Below the pieces are notes generated by a model. The model was not told the DNA's origin. It did not search any database and saw only the letters and a program-made list of their open reading frames with translations. This document shows, piece by piece, positions 35,970 through 45,616 of a DNA stretch of 64,000 nucleotides. The translations under genes and the position numbers were made by a program. Source of the stretch: Paenarthrobacter histidinolovorans (lineage in GTDB: Bacteria > Actinomycetota > Actinomycetes > Actinomycetales > Micrococcaceae). Location: the NCBI RefSeq assembly GCF_014647595.1, contig NZ_BMPM01000003.1:1-64000 (forward strand), written 5' to 3'. Numbering within the stretch: position 1 is the first letter of the stretch; each line of letters begins with the position of its first letter.

Positions 35970-38900
35970 ATGTTTTCGAAAATTCTGGTGGCCAATCGCG
36001 GAGAAATCGCGATCAGGGCGTTTCGCGCTGGTTATGAACTGGGCGCCAAGACCGTAGCCGTCTTTCCGCATGAGGACCGTAACTCGATCCACCGTCAGAA
36101 AGCCGACGAAGCTTACCTGATCGGCGAGGTGGGCCATCCCGTCCGCGCCTACCTGGACGTGGAGGAGGTTGTCCGCGTCGCCAAGGAAGCCGGCGCAGAC
36201 GCCATCTACCCCGGCTATGGTTTCCTGTCAGAGAACCCGGATCTTGCGCGTGCCGCGAAGGCGGCGGGAATCACCTTTGTGGGTCCGCCCGCCGAGGTCC
36301 TGGAACTCGCCGGCAACAAAGTTGCAGCCTTGGAAGCCGCCCGCAAGGCCGGCGTTCCCGTCCTGAAGTCGAGCAAGCCCTCCAAGGATCTTGACGAGCT
36401 CATTGCGGCAGCTGACGAGATCGGTTTCCCGATCTTCGCCAAGGCCGTTGCCGGCGGTGGCGGCCGTGGCATGCGTCGCGTCGAGACGCGCGAAGCCCTC
36501 CCCGAAGCCCTGCAGTCGGCCATGCGCGAGGCGGACGCAGCCTTTGGCGATCCCACGATGTTCCTTGAACAGGCCGTGCTGCGTCCCCGCCACATCGAGG
36601 TCCAGATCCTGGCCGATGCCGAGGGCAACGTCATGCACCTCTTCGAGCGTGACTGTTCCCTGCAGCGCCGCCACCAGAAGGTGGTTGAAATCGCCCCGGC
36701 ACCCAACCTGGATGAGAACATCCGGCAGGCGCTGTACCGCGACGCCGTGGCTTTCGCCAAAGCACTTAATTACGTCAACGCCGGAACGGTCGAGTTCCTC
36801 GTCGACACCGAAGGTGAGCGTGCCGGTCAGCACGTCTTCATCGAAATGAACCCCCGTATCCAGGTGGAGCACACCGTCACCGAGGAAATCACCGACGTCG
36901 ACCTCGTGCAGGCACAGATGCGTATTGCGTCGGGGGAGACGCTGGCGGATCTGGGCTTGAGCCAGGAGACCGTGTCCATCAAGGGCGCTGCGCTGCAGTG
37001 CCGCATCACCACCGAAGACCCCGCCAATGGCTTCCGGCCGGACGTCGGAAAGATCACCGGCTACCGTTCAGCCGGTGGCGCCGGTGTAAGGCTCGACGGC
37101 GGCACGGTCTACTCGGGTGCCGAGATCAGCCCCCACTTTGACTCCATGCTGGTGAAGCTGACCTGCCGTGGCCGCGACTACCCTGCCGCTGTAGCCCGCG
37201 CCCGGCGTGGACTCGCCGAGTTCCGGATCCGCGGTGTGTCCACCAACATCCCGTTCCTGCAGGCCGTCCTCGCCGATCCTGACTTCAATGCCGGCAACGT
37301 GGCCACGGATTTCATCGACAAGCGCCCTGAACTGCTCAAGTCCCACATCTCCGCCGACCGTGGCACCAAGCTGCTCACGTGGTTGGCTGAGGTGACTGTG
37401 AACAAGCCGAACGGCGAACTCAAGGTCCACACCGATCCCGCGAGCAAGCTGCCCGCCGTCGAAGGTCCCGTTCCGACATCAGGTTCGCGCCAGAAGCTGA
37501 TCGAGCTCGGCCCGGAGGGCTTCGCCAAGGCGCTGCGCGAGCAGAACGCTGTGGCGGTCACGGACACCACGTTCCGCGACGCCCATCAGTCGCTTCTTGC
37601 CACCCGCGTCCGCACCCGCGACCTCGTTGCGGCCGGCCCTGCAGTGACCGCCCTGATGCCGGAGCTTCTTTCGGTGGAGGCGTGGGGTGGTGCCACGTAC
37701 GACGTCGCGCTGCGTTTCCTGGGCGAAGATCCCTGGGACCGGTTGGCCGCCCTGCGGCAGGCCCTTCCGAACACCTGCCTCCAGATGCTCCTCCGTGGAC
37801 GCAACACCGTGGGTTACACGCCCTACCCGGAAGAAGTGACGGAGGCCTTCGTCAACGAAGCCGCCGCCACGGGCATCGATATCTTCCGTATCTTCGACGC
37901 GCTCAATGACGTCAACCAGATGGCCCCGGCCATCCGGGCGGTTCGGGCAACGGGAACGGCTGTGGCCGAAGTTGCCCTGTGCTACACCGGCAACCTCCTG
38001 GATCCCAACGAGGATCTGTACACGCTGGACTACTACCTGGACCTGGCCCAGAAGATCGTCGACGCCGGTGCGCACATCCTGGCCATCAAGGACATGGCCG
38101 GCCTCCTGCGCCCGGCCGCCGCGGCGAAACTCGTTACGGCTCTGCGTGAGCGCTTCGACCTGCCGGTACACCTGCACACGCACGACACCGCCGGGGGCCA
38201 GTTGGCCACCCTGCTGGCTGCCGTCGACGCCGGCGTGGACGCAGTGGATGTCGCTGCAGCTTCCCTGGCCGGTACCACCAGCCAGCCTGCTGCTTCCGCG
38301 CTGGTTGCCGCTTTGGCCAACACGCCCCGCGACACCGGCCTTAGCCTTGCCAACGTCGGCGCCATGGAGCCGTACTGGGAAGCTGTGCGACGCGTTTACG
38401 CACCGTTCGAATCCGGTCTTCCGGGCCCCACGGGCCGTGTCTACCAGCACGAGATCCCGGGCGGGCAGCTGTCCAATCTGCGCCAGCAGGCCATCGCCCT
38501 GGGGCTGGGAGAACGGTTCGAAGCGATCGAGGACATGTACACTGCGGCTGACCGCATCCTCGGCCGCCTCGTCAAGGTGACACCGTCCTCCAAAGTCGTT
38601 GGCGATCTCGCCCTGCACCTGGTGGGACTCAACGCGGACCCGGCAGACTTCAACGAGAACCCGCAGAACTACGACATCCCGGACTCTGTGATCGGATTCC
38701 TGTCCGGCGAACTTGGCAATCCTCCCGGTGGATGGCCTGAGCCTTTCCGCACCAAGGCCCTTCAAGGCCGCAGTGTGAAGGTCCGCGACGTCGACATCAG
38801 CCCGGAAGACAGTGCCGCCCTCAAGGGTGATTCCAAGACGCGCCAGCACACGCTGAACCGCCTGCTGTTCGCCGGTCCCACCAAGGACTACCTGAAGAGC

Positions 38901-39365
38901 GTGGAAACGTACGGCAACCTCTCCGTTCTGGACACCCGCGATTACCTCTACGGCTTCCAGCAGGGCTCCGAGCACGTCATCGAACTGGAAAAGGGCGTCC
39001 GCCTCATCGCGCAGCTCGAAGCAGTCTCCGAAGCCGACGAGAAGGGCATGCGCACGGTCATGTGCACCCTCAACGGCCAGTCGCGGCCTGTGGTCGTCCG
39101 TGACCGTTCAGTGGTCAGCAACGTCAAGGCGGCAGAGAAGGCCGACCCCGCCCAGCCCGGACAGGTTGCAGCACCGTTTGCCGGCGCCGTGACTGTCACG
39201 GTCAAGGCCGGCGACGCCGTGAAGGCCGGTGACACCGTGGCCACCATTGAGGCGATGAAGATGGAGGCATCCATTACGACGCCGGTGGCCGGCACTGTTT
39301 CGCGCCTGGCCATCTCAGCGGTGGAGCAAGTGCAGGGTGGCGACTTGCTGCTGGTCATCAGCTAG
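35970..39365 (+). CDS. pyc: Pyruvate carboxylase
   Basis: The protein has 1131 aa, the full length of a single-chain enzyme. It makes oxaloacetate from pyruvate and bicarbonate. The biotin carboxylase part (1-450) has FSKILVANRGEIAIR, the ATP loop AVAGGGGRGMRRV and EMNPRIQVEHTVTEEI. The carboxyltransferase part begins near 530 (VAVTDTTFRDAHQSLLATRVR), with metal-site HLHTHDTAGG. The C-terminal biotinyl domain carries K1097 in EAMKMEASI. It feeds the TCA cycle, which links well with the methylcitrate and dicarboxylate genes. Confidence 0.97.
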   Translation: MFSKILVANRGEIAIRAFRAGYELGAKTVAVFPHEDRNSIHRQKADEAYLIGEVGHPVRAYLDVEEVVRVAKEAGADAIYPGYGFLSENPDLARAAKAAGITFVGPPAEVLELAGNKVAALEAARKAGVPVLKSSKPSKDLDELIAAADEIGFPIFAKAVAGGGGRGMRRVETREALPEALQSAMREADAAFGDPTMFLEQAVLRPRHIEVQILADAEGNVMHLFERDCSLQRRHQKVVEIAPAPNLDENIRQALYRDAVAFAKALNYVNAGTVEFLVDTEGERAGQHVFIEMNPRIQVEHTVTEEITDVDLVQAQMRIASGETLADLGLSQETVSIKGAALQCRITTEDPANGFRPDVGKITGYRSAGGAGVRLDGGTVYSGAEISPHFDSMLVKLTCRGRDYPAAVARARRGLAEFRIRGVSTNIPFLQAVLADPDFNAGNVATDFIDKRPELLKSHISADRGTKLLTWLAEVTVNKPNGELKVHTDPASKLPAVEGPVPTSGSRQKLIELGPEGFAKALREQNAVAVTDTTFRDAHQSLLATRVRTRDLVAAGPAVTALMPELLSVEAWGGATYDVALRFLGEDPWDRLAALRQALPNTCLQMLLRGRNTVGYTPYPEEVTEAFVNEAAATGIDIFRIFDALNDVNQMAPAIRAVRATGTAVAEVALCYTGNLLDPNEDLYTLDYYLDLAQKIVDAGAHILAIKDMAGLLRPAAAAKLVTALRERFDLPVHLHTHDTAGGQLATLLAAVDAGVDAVDVAAASLAGTTSQPAASALVAALANTPRDTGLSLANVGAMEPYWEAVRRVYAPFESGLPGPTGRVYQHEIPGGQLSNLRQQAIALGLGERFEAIEDMYTAADRILGRLVKVTPSSKVVGDLALHLVGLNADPADFNENPQNYDIPDSVIGFLSGELGNPPGGWPEPFRTKALQGRSVKVRDVDISPEDSAALKGDSKTRQHTLNRLLFAGPTKDYLKSVETYGNLSVLDTRDYLYGFQQGSEHVIELEKGVRLIAQLEAVSEADEKGMRTVMCTLNGQSRPVVVRDRSVVSNVKAAEKADPAQPGQVAAPFAGAVTVTVKAGDAVKAGDTVATIEAMKMEASITTPVAGTVSRLAISAVEQVQGGDLLLVIS

Positions 39366-39377
39366 CGGCCCACCCCG

Positions 39378-39415
39378 AAAAAAGTACCCCGCCCATCCGG
39401 GCGGGGTACTTTTTT
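39378..39415. terminator. Strong bidirectional terminator after pyc
   Basis: AAAAAAGTACCCCGCCC and GGGCGGGGTACTTTTTT form a 17-bp stem with an ATCC loop, with A and T tracts on both sides, between pyc (+) and the acyl-CoA ligase (-). Confidence 0.96.
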
Positions 39416-39448
39416 GCTCTCCGGTTGTTGTGGCCGGAAGCCGGGCTA

Positions 39449-41260
39449 TTAGGCGCGGGGAGCTGAGTACATTTCCTCGATCACTGCGTCAAAGTCCTTC
39501 ATGACCTGCGCGCGCTTGACCTTCAGCGACGGTGTCAGGTGGCCGGAGGCCTCGGTGAAGTCCGCCGGAACCACGCGGAAGGCCTTGATGGCCTCGGCCT
39601 GGGATACGGACTGGTTTGCCTTGCTGATGAGTTCCTGCACTGCAGCCTTGACCGTGGCGTTGCCGGTGGCCTCGGCCAGGGTGGTGCTCGCCGGAAGCCC
39701 GTGGCGTTCCAGCCAGCCGGGGAGAGCTTCCTCGTCCAGGGTCACCAGCGCGCCGATGAAGGGACGGTTGTCACCGACCACCAGGACCTGCGACACCAGG
39801 GCGTCCGATCGGATCTGGTCCTCCAGCAGGGCCGGCACTACATTCTTGCCGCCTGCAGTGACGATGATCTCTTTCTTGCGTCCGGTGATCTTCAGGAAGC
39901 CGTTGCTGTCCAGCTCGCCGATGTCGCCGGTGCGGAACCACCCGTCGGCCGTGAAAGTCTCTTCAGTGAGGTCCGGCCGCTTGTAGTAACCGCGCATCAC
40001 GCAGACGCCCTTGGCGAGGATTTCGCCGTCGTCGGCAATTTTTACTGAGTTCCCCGGCAGGGGAGCGCCCACAGTACCGATCCTGATCATAGAGGGAGTA
40101 TTGACGGAGATCGGAGCCGTGGTTTCGGTCAGTCCGTACCCTTCCAGGATCTGCAGGCCGATGCCTTGGAAGAAGTGGCCCAGGCGTTCGCCGAGCGGGC
40201 CGCCACCGGATACCGCATGGGCGACGTGGCCACCCATGGCTGCCCGGAGCTTTCCGTAGACCAGTTTGTCGAACACGGCGTGCTTGATCTTCAACCCCAG
40301 GCCGAGCTTTCCGTCCTGGCGTGCCTTCGAATAAGCGATCGCGGTGTCTACCGCCCGGTGGAAGATGGCGCCCTTGCCACCGTCTTCGGCCTTGGTAAGC
40401 GCCGAGTTGTAAACCTTTTCGAACACCCGGGGCACGGCAAGGATAAATGTCGGCTGGAAGCTTTGGAGGTCGCCCAACAGATTTTTGATGTCCGGAGTGT
40501 GGGCCACCTGGACGCCTCCGGCCACGGCCAGGACAGAGATGAACCTGGCAAAAACGTGCGCCAATGGCAGGAACATGATGGTCTTGCCGGACTCGTTGAT
40601 GATTTCCGGAAGGGAGGCCCGGGCATTCTCGGAAAGTTCCACGAAGTTTCCGTGCGTCAGTTCGCATCCCTTCGGCCTGCCCGTTGTGCCGGAGGTGTAG
40701 ATAATGGTTGCGATGTCCCGCAGTCCGGCAGCGGAGCGCCGGGACTCCAGTTCGTCGTCGGGAACTCCAGCTCCTGCGGCTCGCAGGGCATCGAGGCCGG
40801 CGCCTTCGAGTTGCCAGACGTTGGCAACGGAGGTGATGTCCTCCGCGACGACGGCCTGGCGGATGATGTCCTCATGGTGGGCTGACTCGCCGAAGGCCGC
40901 TACTGCGCCTGAGTCTCCAAGGTTCCATGCCACCTGCGACGGCGAAGACGTTTCGTAGATCGGGACGGACACGGCTCCGGCGAACCAGATCGCGAAGTCC
41001 ACCAGGGACCACTCGTAGCGCGTCCTGGACATGATGCCTACGCGGTCGCCCTGACCCACGCCGCTGGCAATGAGGCCCTTGGCCAGGGCCCTGACGTCAG
41101 CGAGGAAGTCTGTGGCGCGGATGTCCGTCCACTGCCCGCTGCCATTGAGCTTGGAGAACAGCGGGGGATTGGACGCCTTTCCCGCCTCCCGAAGCACGAG
41201 GTCCGTGATGTTGGTTTCAGGGGAGATGTTCACGAGGGGAGGAACACTGATTTCACGCAC
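39449..41260 (-). CDS. Long-chain acyl-CoA synthetase (FadD15-like)
   Basis: The protein has 603 aa. It activates fatty acids with ATP and CoA. The AMP-binding signature TIIYTSGTTGRPKGCELTHGN is at about 195-215. The motifs YGLTETTAPIS, GWFRTGDIGELDSNGFLKITGRKKEIIVTAGGKNV and the C-terminal catalytic Lys region follow. The real start is the GTG at 41260 because AAAGGAG lies 5 nt before it; the longer frame to 41281 has none. It is near the acyltransferase and aroG genes, as in mycobacteria. Confidence 0.93.
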   Translation of the reverse strand: MREISVPPLVNISPETNITDLVLREAGKASNPPLFSKLNGSGQWTDIRATDFLADVRALAKGLIASGVGQGDRVGIMSRTRYEWSLVDFAIWFAGAVSVPIYETSSPSQVAWNLGDSGAVAAFGESAHHEDIIRQAVVAEDITSVANVWQLEGAGLDALRAAGAGVPDDELESRRSAAGLRDIATIIYTSGTTGRPKGCELTHGNFVELSENARASLPEIINESGKTIMFLPLAHVFARFISVLAVAGGVQVAHTPDIKNLLGDLQSFQPTFILAVPRVFEKVYNSALTKAEDGGKGAIFHRAVDTAIAYSKARQDGKLGLGLKIKHAVFDKLVYGKLRAAMGGHVAHAVSGGGPLGERLGHFFQGIGLQILEGYGLTETTAPISVNTPSMIRIGTVGAPLPGNSVKIADDGEILAKGVCVMRGYYKRPDLTEETFTADGWFRTGDIGELDSNGFLKITGRKKEIIVTAGGKNVVPALLEDQIRSDALVSQVLVVGDNRPFIGALVTLDEEALPGWLERHGLPASTTLAEATGNATVKAAVQELISKANQSVSQAEAIKAFRVVPADFTEASGHLTPSLKVKRAQVMKDFDAVIEEMYSAPRA

Positions 41261-41446
41261 GGTAGCTCCTTTGATATCCACGGGCCACGAGGGGCTTCTT
41301 TCACTCTAGTATGCCCGCTCGCGGTGGTGTGTTCTATTTCACCTACTGGCGAGTAACTTTACGTATCGAGCCCCATTTCAAGCAACTCGGGTACTTCTGG
41401 ACCCGGCGATGCGGAGGCGCGCCCGGTAGCGGAATAGGATGATGGG

Positions 41447-42505
41447 ATGCCCGCATTCCGGTCCCGAACCCGCATAAACTCCAGGCCCCCGGCCGCTGCC
41501 TGGAAGGACGTTCCCTGGGCCGCCCGGCGAAGCCATCTGGGCCGCAGGGGACTGGCCATCGGGATCGACATCGGCGGCACCAAAGTTGCAGCCGGTGTGG
41601 TGGACGCCGATGGCAGGATCCTCGCCGAGGCGCGGCGGTCCACCCCGGGAGCCGATCCCCGGGCAGTTGAACAGACCATTGTGGAACTCGTGGATGAACT
41701 CAGCGCCGGGCACAGGGTCGCCTCCGTGGGTATAGGCGCCGCCGGTTGGATGGACCTCGACGGCGGGACGGTGCTGTTCAGCCCGCACCTCGCCTGGCGC
41801 AATGAACCCCTCAGGGCCAGCCTGCAGAAACTGCTCAGGCGCCCGGTCCTGCTCACGAACGACGCCGATGCCGCAGCATGGGCCGAATGGCGCTTCGGCG
41901 CCGGCCAAGGGGAAAGCCGGCTCGTGTGCGTCACCCTCGGTACAGGCATCGGCGGTGCCATGGTGATGGACGGCCGGGTGGAGCGGGGCCGCTATGGCGT
42001 CGCCGGAGAATTCGGCCACCAGATCATTTTTCCCGGCGGCCACCGATGCGAATGCGGGAACCGCGGATGCTGGGAACAGTACGCCTCCGGAAACGCGCTG
42101 GGACGTGAAGCCCGCCAACTGGTACGGACCAACTCACCCGAGGGCCGGGCCTTGCTCGAGCGCGCCGGAGGCACAGCGGACAACATCACGGGAGCAGTGG
42201 TCACCACCCTCGCCCTTTCCGGGGACGCCACGTCGCGGGAGCTGCTGGCGGACCAGGGCGAATGGCTGGGCCTGGGGCTGGCCAATCTTGCAGCTGCCCT
42301 GGACCCGGGGATGTTCGTCATCGGTGGCGGACTATGCGACGCCGGAGACCTCCTGGCCGGTCCTGCCCGGGACTCTTTTGCCAAGAACCTCACAGGACGC
42401 GGCTTCCGGCCCATGGCCAGGATTGAACTTGCTGCCCTGGGCCCGCGGGCCGGCATGATTGGTGCTGCGGACCTTTCGCGGGTCAGCGGCAGGTCGCACA
42501 ACTAG
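41447..42505 (+). CDS. ROK-family sugar kinase, probable glucokinase
   Basis: The protein has 352 aa. A 35-residue basic leader precedes the ATP motif AIGIDIGGTKVAAGVVD. The catalytic Asp is in LLTNDADAAAWAEW and the phosphate motif is LGTGIGGAMV. The ROK zinc site is GHRCECGNRGCWEQYASG. The GEFGH and CxCGxxGCxE pattern fits ATP glucokinases more than ROK repressors, which would have a helix-turn-helix in front. The substrate glucose is inferred. The 165 nt before it show no other gene. Confidence 0.88.
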   Translation: MPAFRSRTRINSRPPAAAWKDVPWAARRSHLGRRGLAIGIDIGGTKVAAGVVDADGRILAEARRSTPGADPRAVEQTIVELVDELSAGHRVASVGIGAAGWMDLDGGTVLFSPHLAWRNEPLRASLQKLLRRPVLLTNDADAAAWAEWRFGAGQGESRLVCVTLGTGIGGAMVMDGRVERGRYGVAGEFGHQIIFPGGHRCECGNRGCWEQYASGNALGREARQLVRTNSPEGRALLERAGGTADNITGAVVTTLALSGDATSRELLADQGEWLGLGLANLAAALDPGMFVIGGGLCDAGDLLAGPARDSFAKNLTGRGFRPMARIELAALGPRAGMIGAADLSRVSGRSHN

Positions 42506-42535
42506 GCCTGGTCAACAGGGCCGGAGCGTCGGCAC

Positions 42536-43078
42536 CTAGATGCGGGCGCCGTCGTCGTCCTCATTCTTTTCCTGCGGAAGCCTCATGATGAGGAACACCA
42601 CCGAGACCACGAACGCCGCGACGATTCCCAGGACGGCAGCCAGCGGCGCCGATCGCCAGAACATGGCAGTGAAGAGCAACGCGACCGGCCCACCCACGGC
42701 ACCCACCCAGGCCAGCATCGTCAGCGGCTCGGTACCTGCCAGGCTCGGCGGTTCTTCCGGGATGAACGTCCCATCATCGTCGTCCACCTCAAAGTCACGC
42801 GGTCCCAGGGCGCGGCCCTGTCCCTCTCCGGCTGCCGGAACCTCCTGCGGCACTGCAGAGGACGGGGAAAGGCCGAGGGGATCGAAATCCCGGAAAGACC
42901 TGGCGGAGCCACCCCGCGCCTGGCCGGGGTCGGTGGTGGGTTCCGCTTCTCCGTCGTCCGGTCCTTGCTCGTCGGGGGTGGACCGGGTTGCCTCAAGCCG
43001 GGCCACCAGGTCCAGCCAGACCGCGTCGTCGTCCTTATTGGCACTTTGGTCAGCGGAGTTGGGATCAGGCCTGTTCAT
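42536..43078 (-). CDS. Small membrane protein, acidic head
   Basis: The protein has 180 aa. Residues 1-110 are polar and acidic with Pro/Gly (disordered). Two C-terminal helices follow: LTMLAWVGAVGGPVALLFTAMFW and LAAVLGIVAAFVVSVVFLIMRL. The ATG at 43078 overlaps the stop of the upstream hydrolase by 14 nt. No family is recognised. It looks like the last gene of a three-gene unit with the hydrolases. Confidence 0.8.
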   Translation of the reverse strand: MNRPDPNSADQSANKDDDAVWLDLVARLEATRSTPDEQGPDDGEAEPTTDPGQARGGSARSFRDFDPLGLSPSSAVPQEVPAAGEGQGRALGPRDFEVDDDDGTFIPEEPPSLAGTEPLTMLAWVGAVGGPVALLFTAMFWRSAPLAAVLGIVAAFVVSVVFLIMRLPQEKNEDDDGARI

Positions 43079-43868
43079 GGGCTGCGTCCTTATCGGGAGA
43101 TGGCCCGTGTCCGGCCAGGGCGGCGAGTGTCTTTTGAATGAAATCGACGGTGCCGGAGAAGATTTCCGGAGCATCGTTGTCGAGGGTGGCCACGTGGTGG
43201 CTGTTGTGAAGGTAGCTGACCTCCACCGGAGCGTGGACGCGGGAGCGGAGAAATTCCAGGCTGGCATTCGATATGACGTTGTCCACCGTTGACCGGTACA
43301 CGCGCACGGGGGCACTGATGCGGGGCAGGATCGCGGCCGTGTCCTTGTACATCTTCTTCAGCTGATGCGCCGCAGCAACAGGGGTTCGTGCGTAGGCGCC
43401 TTCGTCCTGGTCCGGTTTAAGGATGTCGTTGGCGATGGCAGGTGTCGTCTTCACCACGTACTTGAGCGCCGCGACGATCACGGCGCGTGGATCGTCCAAA
43501 ACGAGACCGGGATTCACCACGACGGTGCCCGCGACGGGTCGCGTGGCTGCTATCCGCAATGCCAACGTACCGCCCATGGACAAGCCCGCAGCGAAGACGT
43601 AGTCGCACTCGGCAGCCAATTCCAGGTAGGCATCATCCACTGCGCGGTGCCATTCCTGCCAGGATCGCTTTGCCATGTCCTGCCACGTGGTACCGTGACC
43701 CGGCAGCAACGGCAGGCGGACGGCATAACCGGCAGCTGCCAGGTGTTCGGCCCAGGGGCGCACACTGTGCGGGCTTCCAGTGAAGCCGTGCGACATGACC
43801 ACGCCAACGCGCGGTCCAGTTCCGCTCCAGCTGCTGAGGAACGGTGAGAAATCCGGGGTCATGTTCAT
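43065..43868 (-). CDS. Alpha/beta hydrolase, carboxylesterase type (copy 1)
   Basis: The protein has 267 aa. The fold markers are the oxyanion segment VVMSHGFTGSPHSVRPWAEHL, the Ser nucleophile in AAGLSMGGTLALR, the Asp in YRSTVDNVI and the His in NSHHVATLD. These match Est30/YvaK-type carboxylesterases or monoacylglycerol lipases. The substrate is unknown. It overlaps the next copy by 4 nt (ATGA) and is about half identical to it by eye, so the two arose by tandem duplication. Confidence 0.88.
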   Translation of the reverse strand: MNMTPDFSPFLSSWSGTGPRVGVVMSHGFTGSPHSVRPWAEHLAAAGYAVRLPLLPGHGTTWQDMAKRSWQEWHRAVDDAYLELAAECDYVFAAGLSMGGTLALRIAATRPVAGTVVVNPGLVLDDPRAVIVAALKYVVKTTPAIANDILKPDQDEGAYARTPVAAAHQLKKMYKDTAAILPRISAPVRVYRSTVDNVISNASLEFLRSRVHAPVEVSYLHNSHHVATLDNDAPEIFSGTVDFIQKTLAALAGHGPSPDKDAAHEQA

Positions 43869-44659
43869 GATGACTCCGAGGCTACTCTGTGATTGGCGTG
43901 CCGGCGGAAAAATGCTGCGGATTCTTCGAAAATGGTGGGCGCGTCAACATCCAGGGTGGCCACGTGCCCGCTCTGTGGAAGGGTCACCACTTTCAGGCGG
44001 GCCGAGTCGATGTGCTTTCGGATCGTGTCCACCGAGCTGGGGGGAATAACCCCATCAACCGACGATTTGAAGACCAATGCCGGCGCCTTCACCTGCTTCA
44101 ATCCCCGGGTTGCGGACCGGAACAGCTTCTTGAGCTCGTGTACGGACTGCAACGGCGTCTTGGAGTAGTCGCTGTCCTCGATGAGCTCCGGTGCAGGAGA
44201 ATCCTCCACGATGGGGGCGGTAGTGCGCATGACGTATTTCAGCGCGCCCACGTACTTCACGCGCCGGTCATAGAAGCTCAAACCAGGGTTGACCAGCACC
44301 ACGCCCGGAACATCGTGGAGTGACGCCAAGCGGAGGGCTACAGCCCCACCCATGGACAGCCCCGCCACGAAACAGCTTTCCGTTGTGGCAGCGAGGTCCA
44401 GATAGCTCTGTTCAAAGGCCCGGTACCAGTCCTGCCAACGGGTTGTTGCCAGGTCGTGCCAGCTGGTCCCATGGCCCGGAAGGAGGGGGACCGTGACAGC
44501 GAACCCTTGCCCGGCCAGGTACTCAGCCCACGGCAGCATACTCAACGGGCTGCCGGTGAATCCGTGGCAGATCGCCACGCCGGTTGAGGCGTTCGGCCCA
44601 TGTCCGGCGTAGTGGAAAGCGGCCGCGGCTGGTGGTTTGCGTTCCGTCATGCGTTCCAT
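43865..44659 (-). CDS. Alpha/beta hydrolase, carboxylesterase type (copy 2)
   Basis: The protein has 264 aa. It has the same architecture as the downstream copy: VAICHGFTGSPLSMLPWAEYLAGQGF, the nucleophile elbow FVAGLSMGGAVALRLA, the Asp in FKSSVDGVIP and the His in QSGHVATLD. The start may also be the ATG at 44650. It lies head-to-head with an acyltransferase gene (100 nt gap), so both may serve glycerolipid turnover (inference). Confidence 0.87.
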   Translation of the reverse strand: MERMTERKPPAAAAFHYAGHGPNASTGVAICHGFTGSPLSMLPWAEYLAGQGFAVTVPLLPGHGTSWHDLATTRWQDWYRAFEQSYLDLAATTESCFVAGLSMGGAVALRLASLHDVPGVVLVNPGLSFYDRRVKYVGALKYVMRTTAPIVEDSPAPELIEDSDYSKTPLQSVHELKKLFRSATRGLKQVKAPALVFKSSVDGVIPPSSVDTIRKHIDSARLKVVTLPQSGHVATLDVDAPTIFEESAAFFRRHANHRVASESS

Positions 44660-44759
44660 CGTGTCATTGTTCCGGACATTTCACACTGGAGTAGGGTTGC
44701 AGTTGAATGCCGGCCGGGTTGCCGGACGCATGCCTGCCAACGGCCGTGAGAGGACAAAC

Positions 44760-45533
44760 GTGTTCTATTGGGTCATGAAGAGGATCTTTCTGGGTCCAAT
44801 CCTCAAACTCCTGTTCCGCCCCTGGGTCAAAGGCCTGGACAATGTCCCCACGGATGGCGCCGCAATCCTGGCGTCCAATCACCTTTCCTTTTCGGACTCC
44901 ATCTTTCTCCCCCTGATGGTGCATCGCCCGGTGATCTTCCTGGCCAAGTCGGAGTACTTCACCGGCAAAGGGCTCAAAGGGCGCCTCACAGCATTGTTCT
45001 TCAGGCTGAGCAACCAGCTGCCCATGGACCGTTCCGGGGGTGCCGCGTCCGAGATGTCGCTGCAGGCAGGCAAAGACGTCCTCACGTCGGGCGGCCTCCT
45101 GGGCATCTACCCCGAGGGCACGCGGAGCCCCGATGCCAGGCTCTACCGCGGCAAAGTGGGGGTTGCCCGGCTTGCACTGCAGACCCGTGTCCCGGTGGTT
45201 CCCGTCGCAATGATCGGCACTGAGAAGGTCCAGCCCATCGGCAAGAGGCTCCCGAGCATCCGCAGGATCGGCATCATTTTCGGACAGCCGCTGGACTTCA
45301 GCCGCTACTACGGCATGGAAGACGACCGGCTGGTCCAGAGGGCGGTAACGGACGAAATCATGTACGAACTGATGCGCCTCTCCGGCCAGGAATATGTGGA
45401 CGAGTATGCCGCCGTCGTCAAAGCACGGCTGGCCGGCAAGGGGCCGGAGCCACTCCACAAGCTTGAGGGAACCCAAGAGGCCGTCACGGACATTGCCGAG
45501 GACAGGGACGACCCCCGTCCCGACGGCCAATAA
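44760..45533 (+). CDS. PlsC-type acyltransferase, second copy
   Basis: The protein has 257 aa. The motif NHLSFSD (NHxxxxD) appears near residue 40, LPMDRSGG in the middle, and YPEGTRSPDARLYRGKVGVARLAL carries motif III. A short basic amphipathic N-terminus (VFYWVMKRIFLGPILKLLFRPW) may bind the membrane. The GTG at 44760 has AGAGGA upstream. The position before class II DAHP synthase matches the mycobacterial plsC-aroG region as I recall it. Acyl acceptor is likely lysophosphatidic acid. Confidence 0.88.
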   Translation: MFYWVMKRIFLGPILKLLFRPWVKGLDNVPTDGAAILASNHLSFSDSIFLPLMVHRPVIFLAKSEYFTGKGLKGRLTALFFRLSNQLPMDRSGGAASEMSLQAGKDVLTSGGLLGIYPEGTRSPDARLYRGKVGVARLALQTRVPVVPVAMIGTEKVQPIGKRLPSIRRIGIIFGQPLDFSRYYGMEDDRLVQRAVTDEIMYELMRLSGQEYVDEYAAVVKARLAGKGPEPLHKLEGTQEAVTDIAEDRDDPRPDGQ

Positions 45534-45616
45534 CCACCGGGAAACTGTGACGCAGACAGCAGCATCAGTTACGCCTGCAGTGCCTCAACCCCGCCGGAGG
45601 CTACTACTCTTGAAGG

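Noticed and set aside
37479..38975. 498-aa open frame on the minus strand within pyc
   Set aside because: Shadow of pyruvate carboxylase, whose motifs run continuously through the region.
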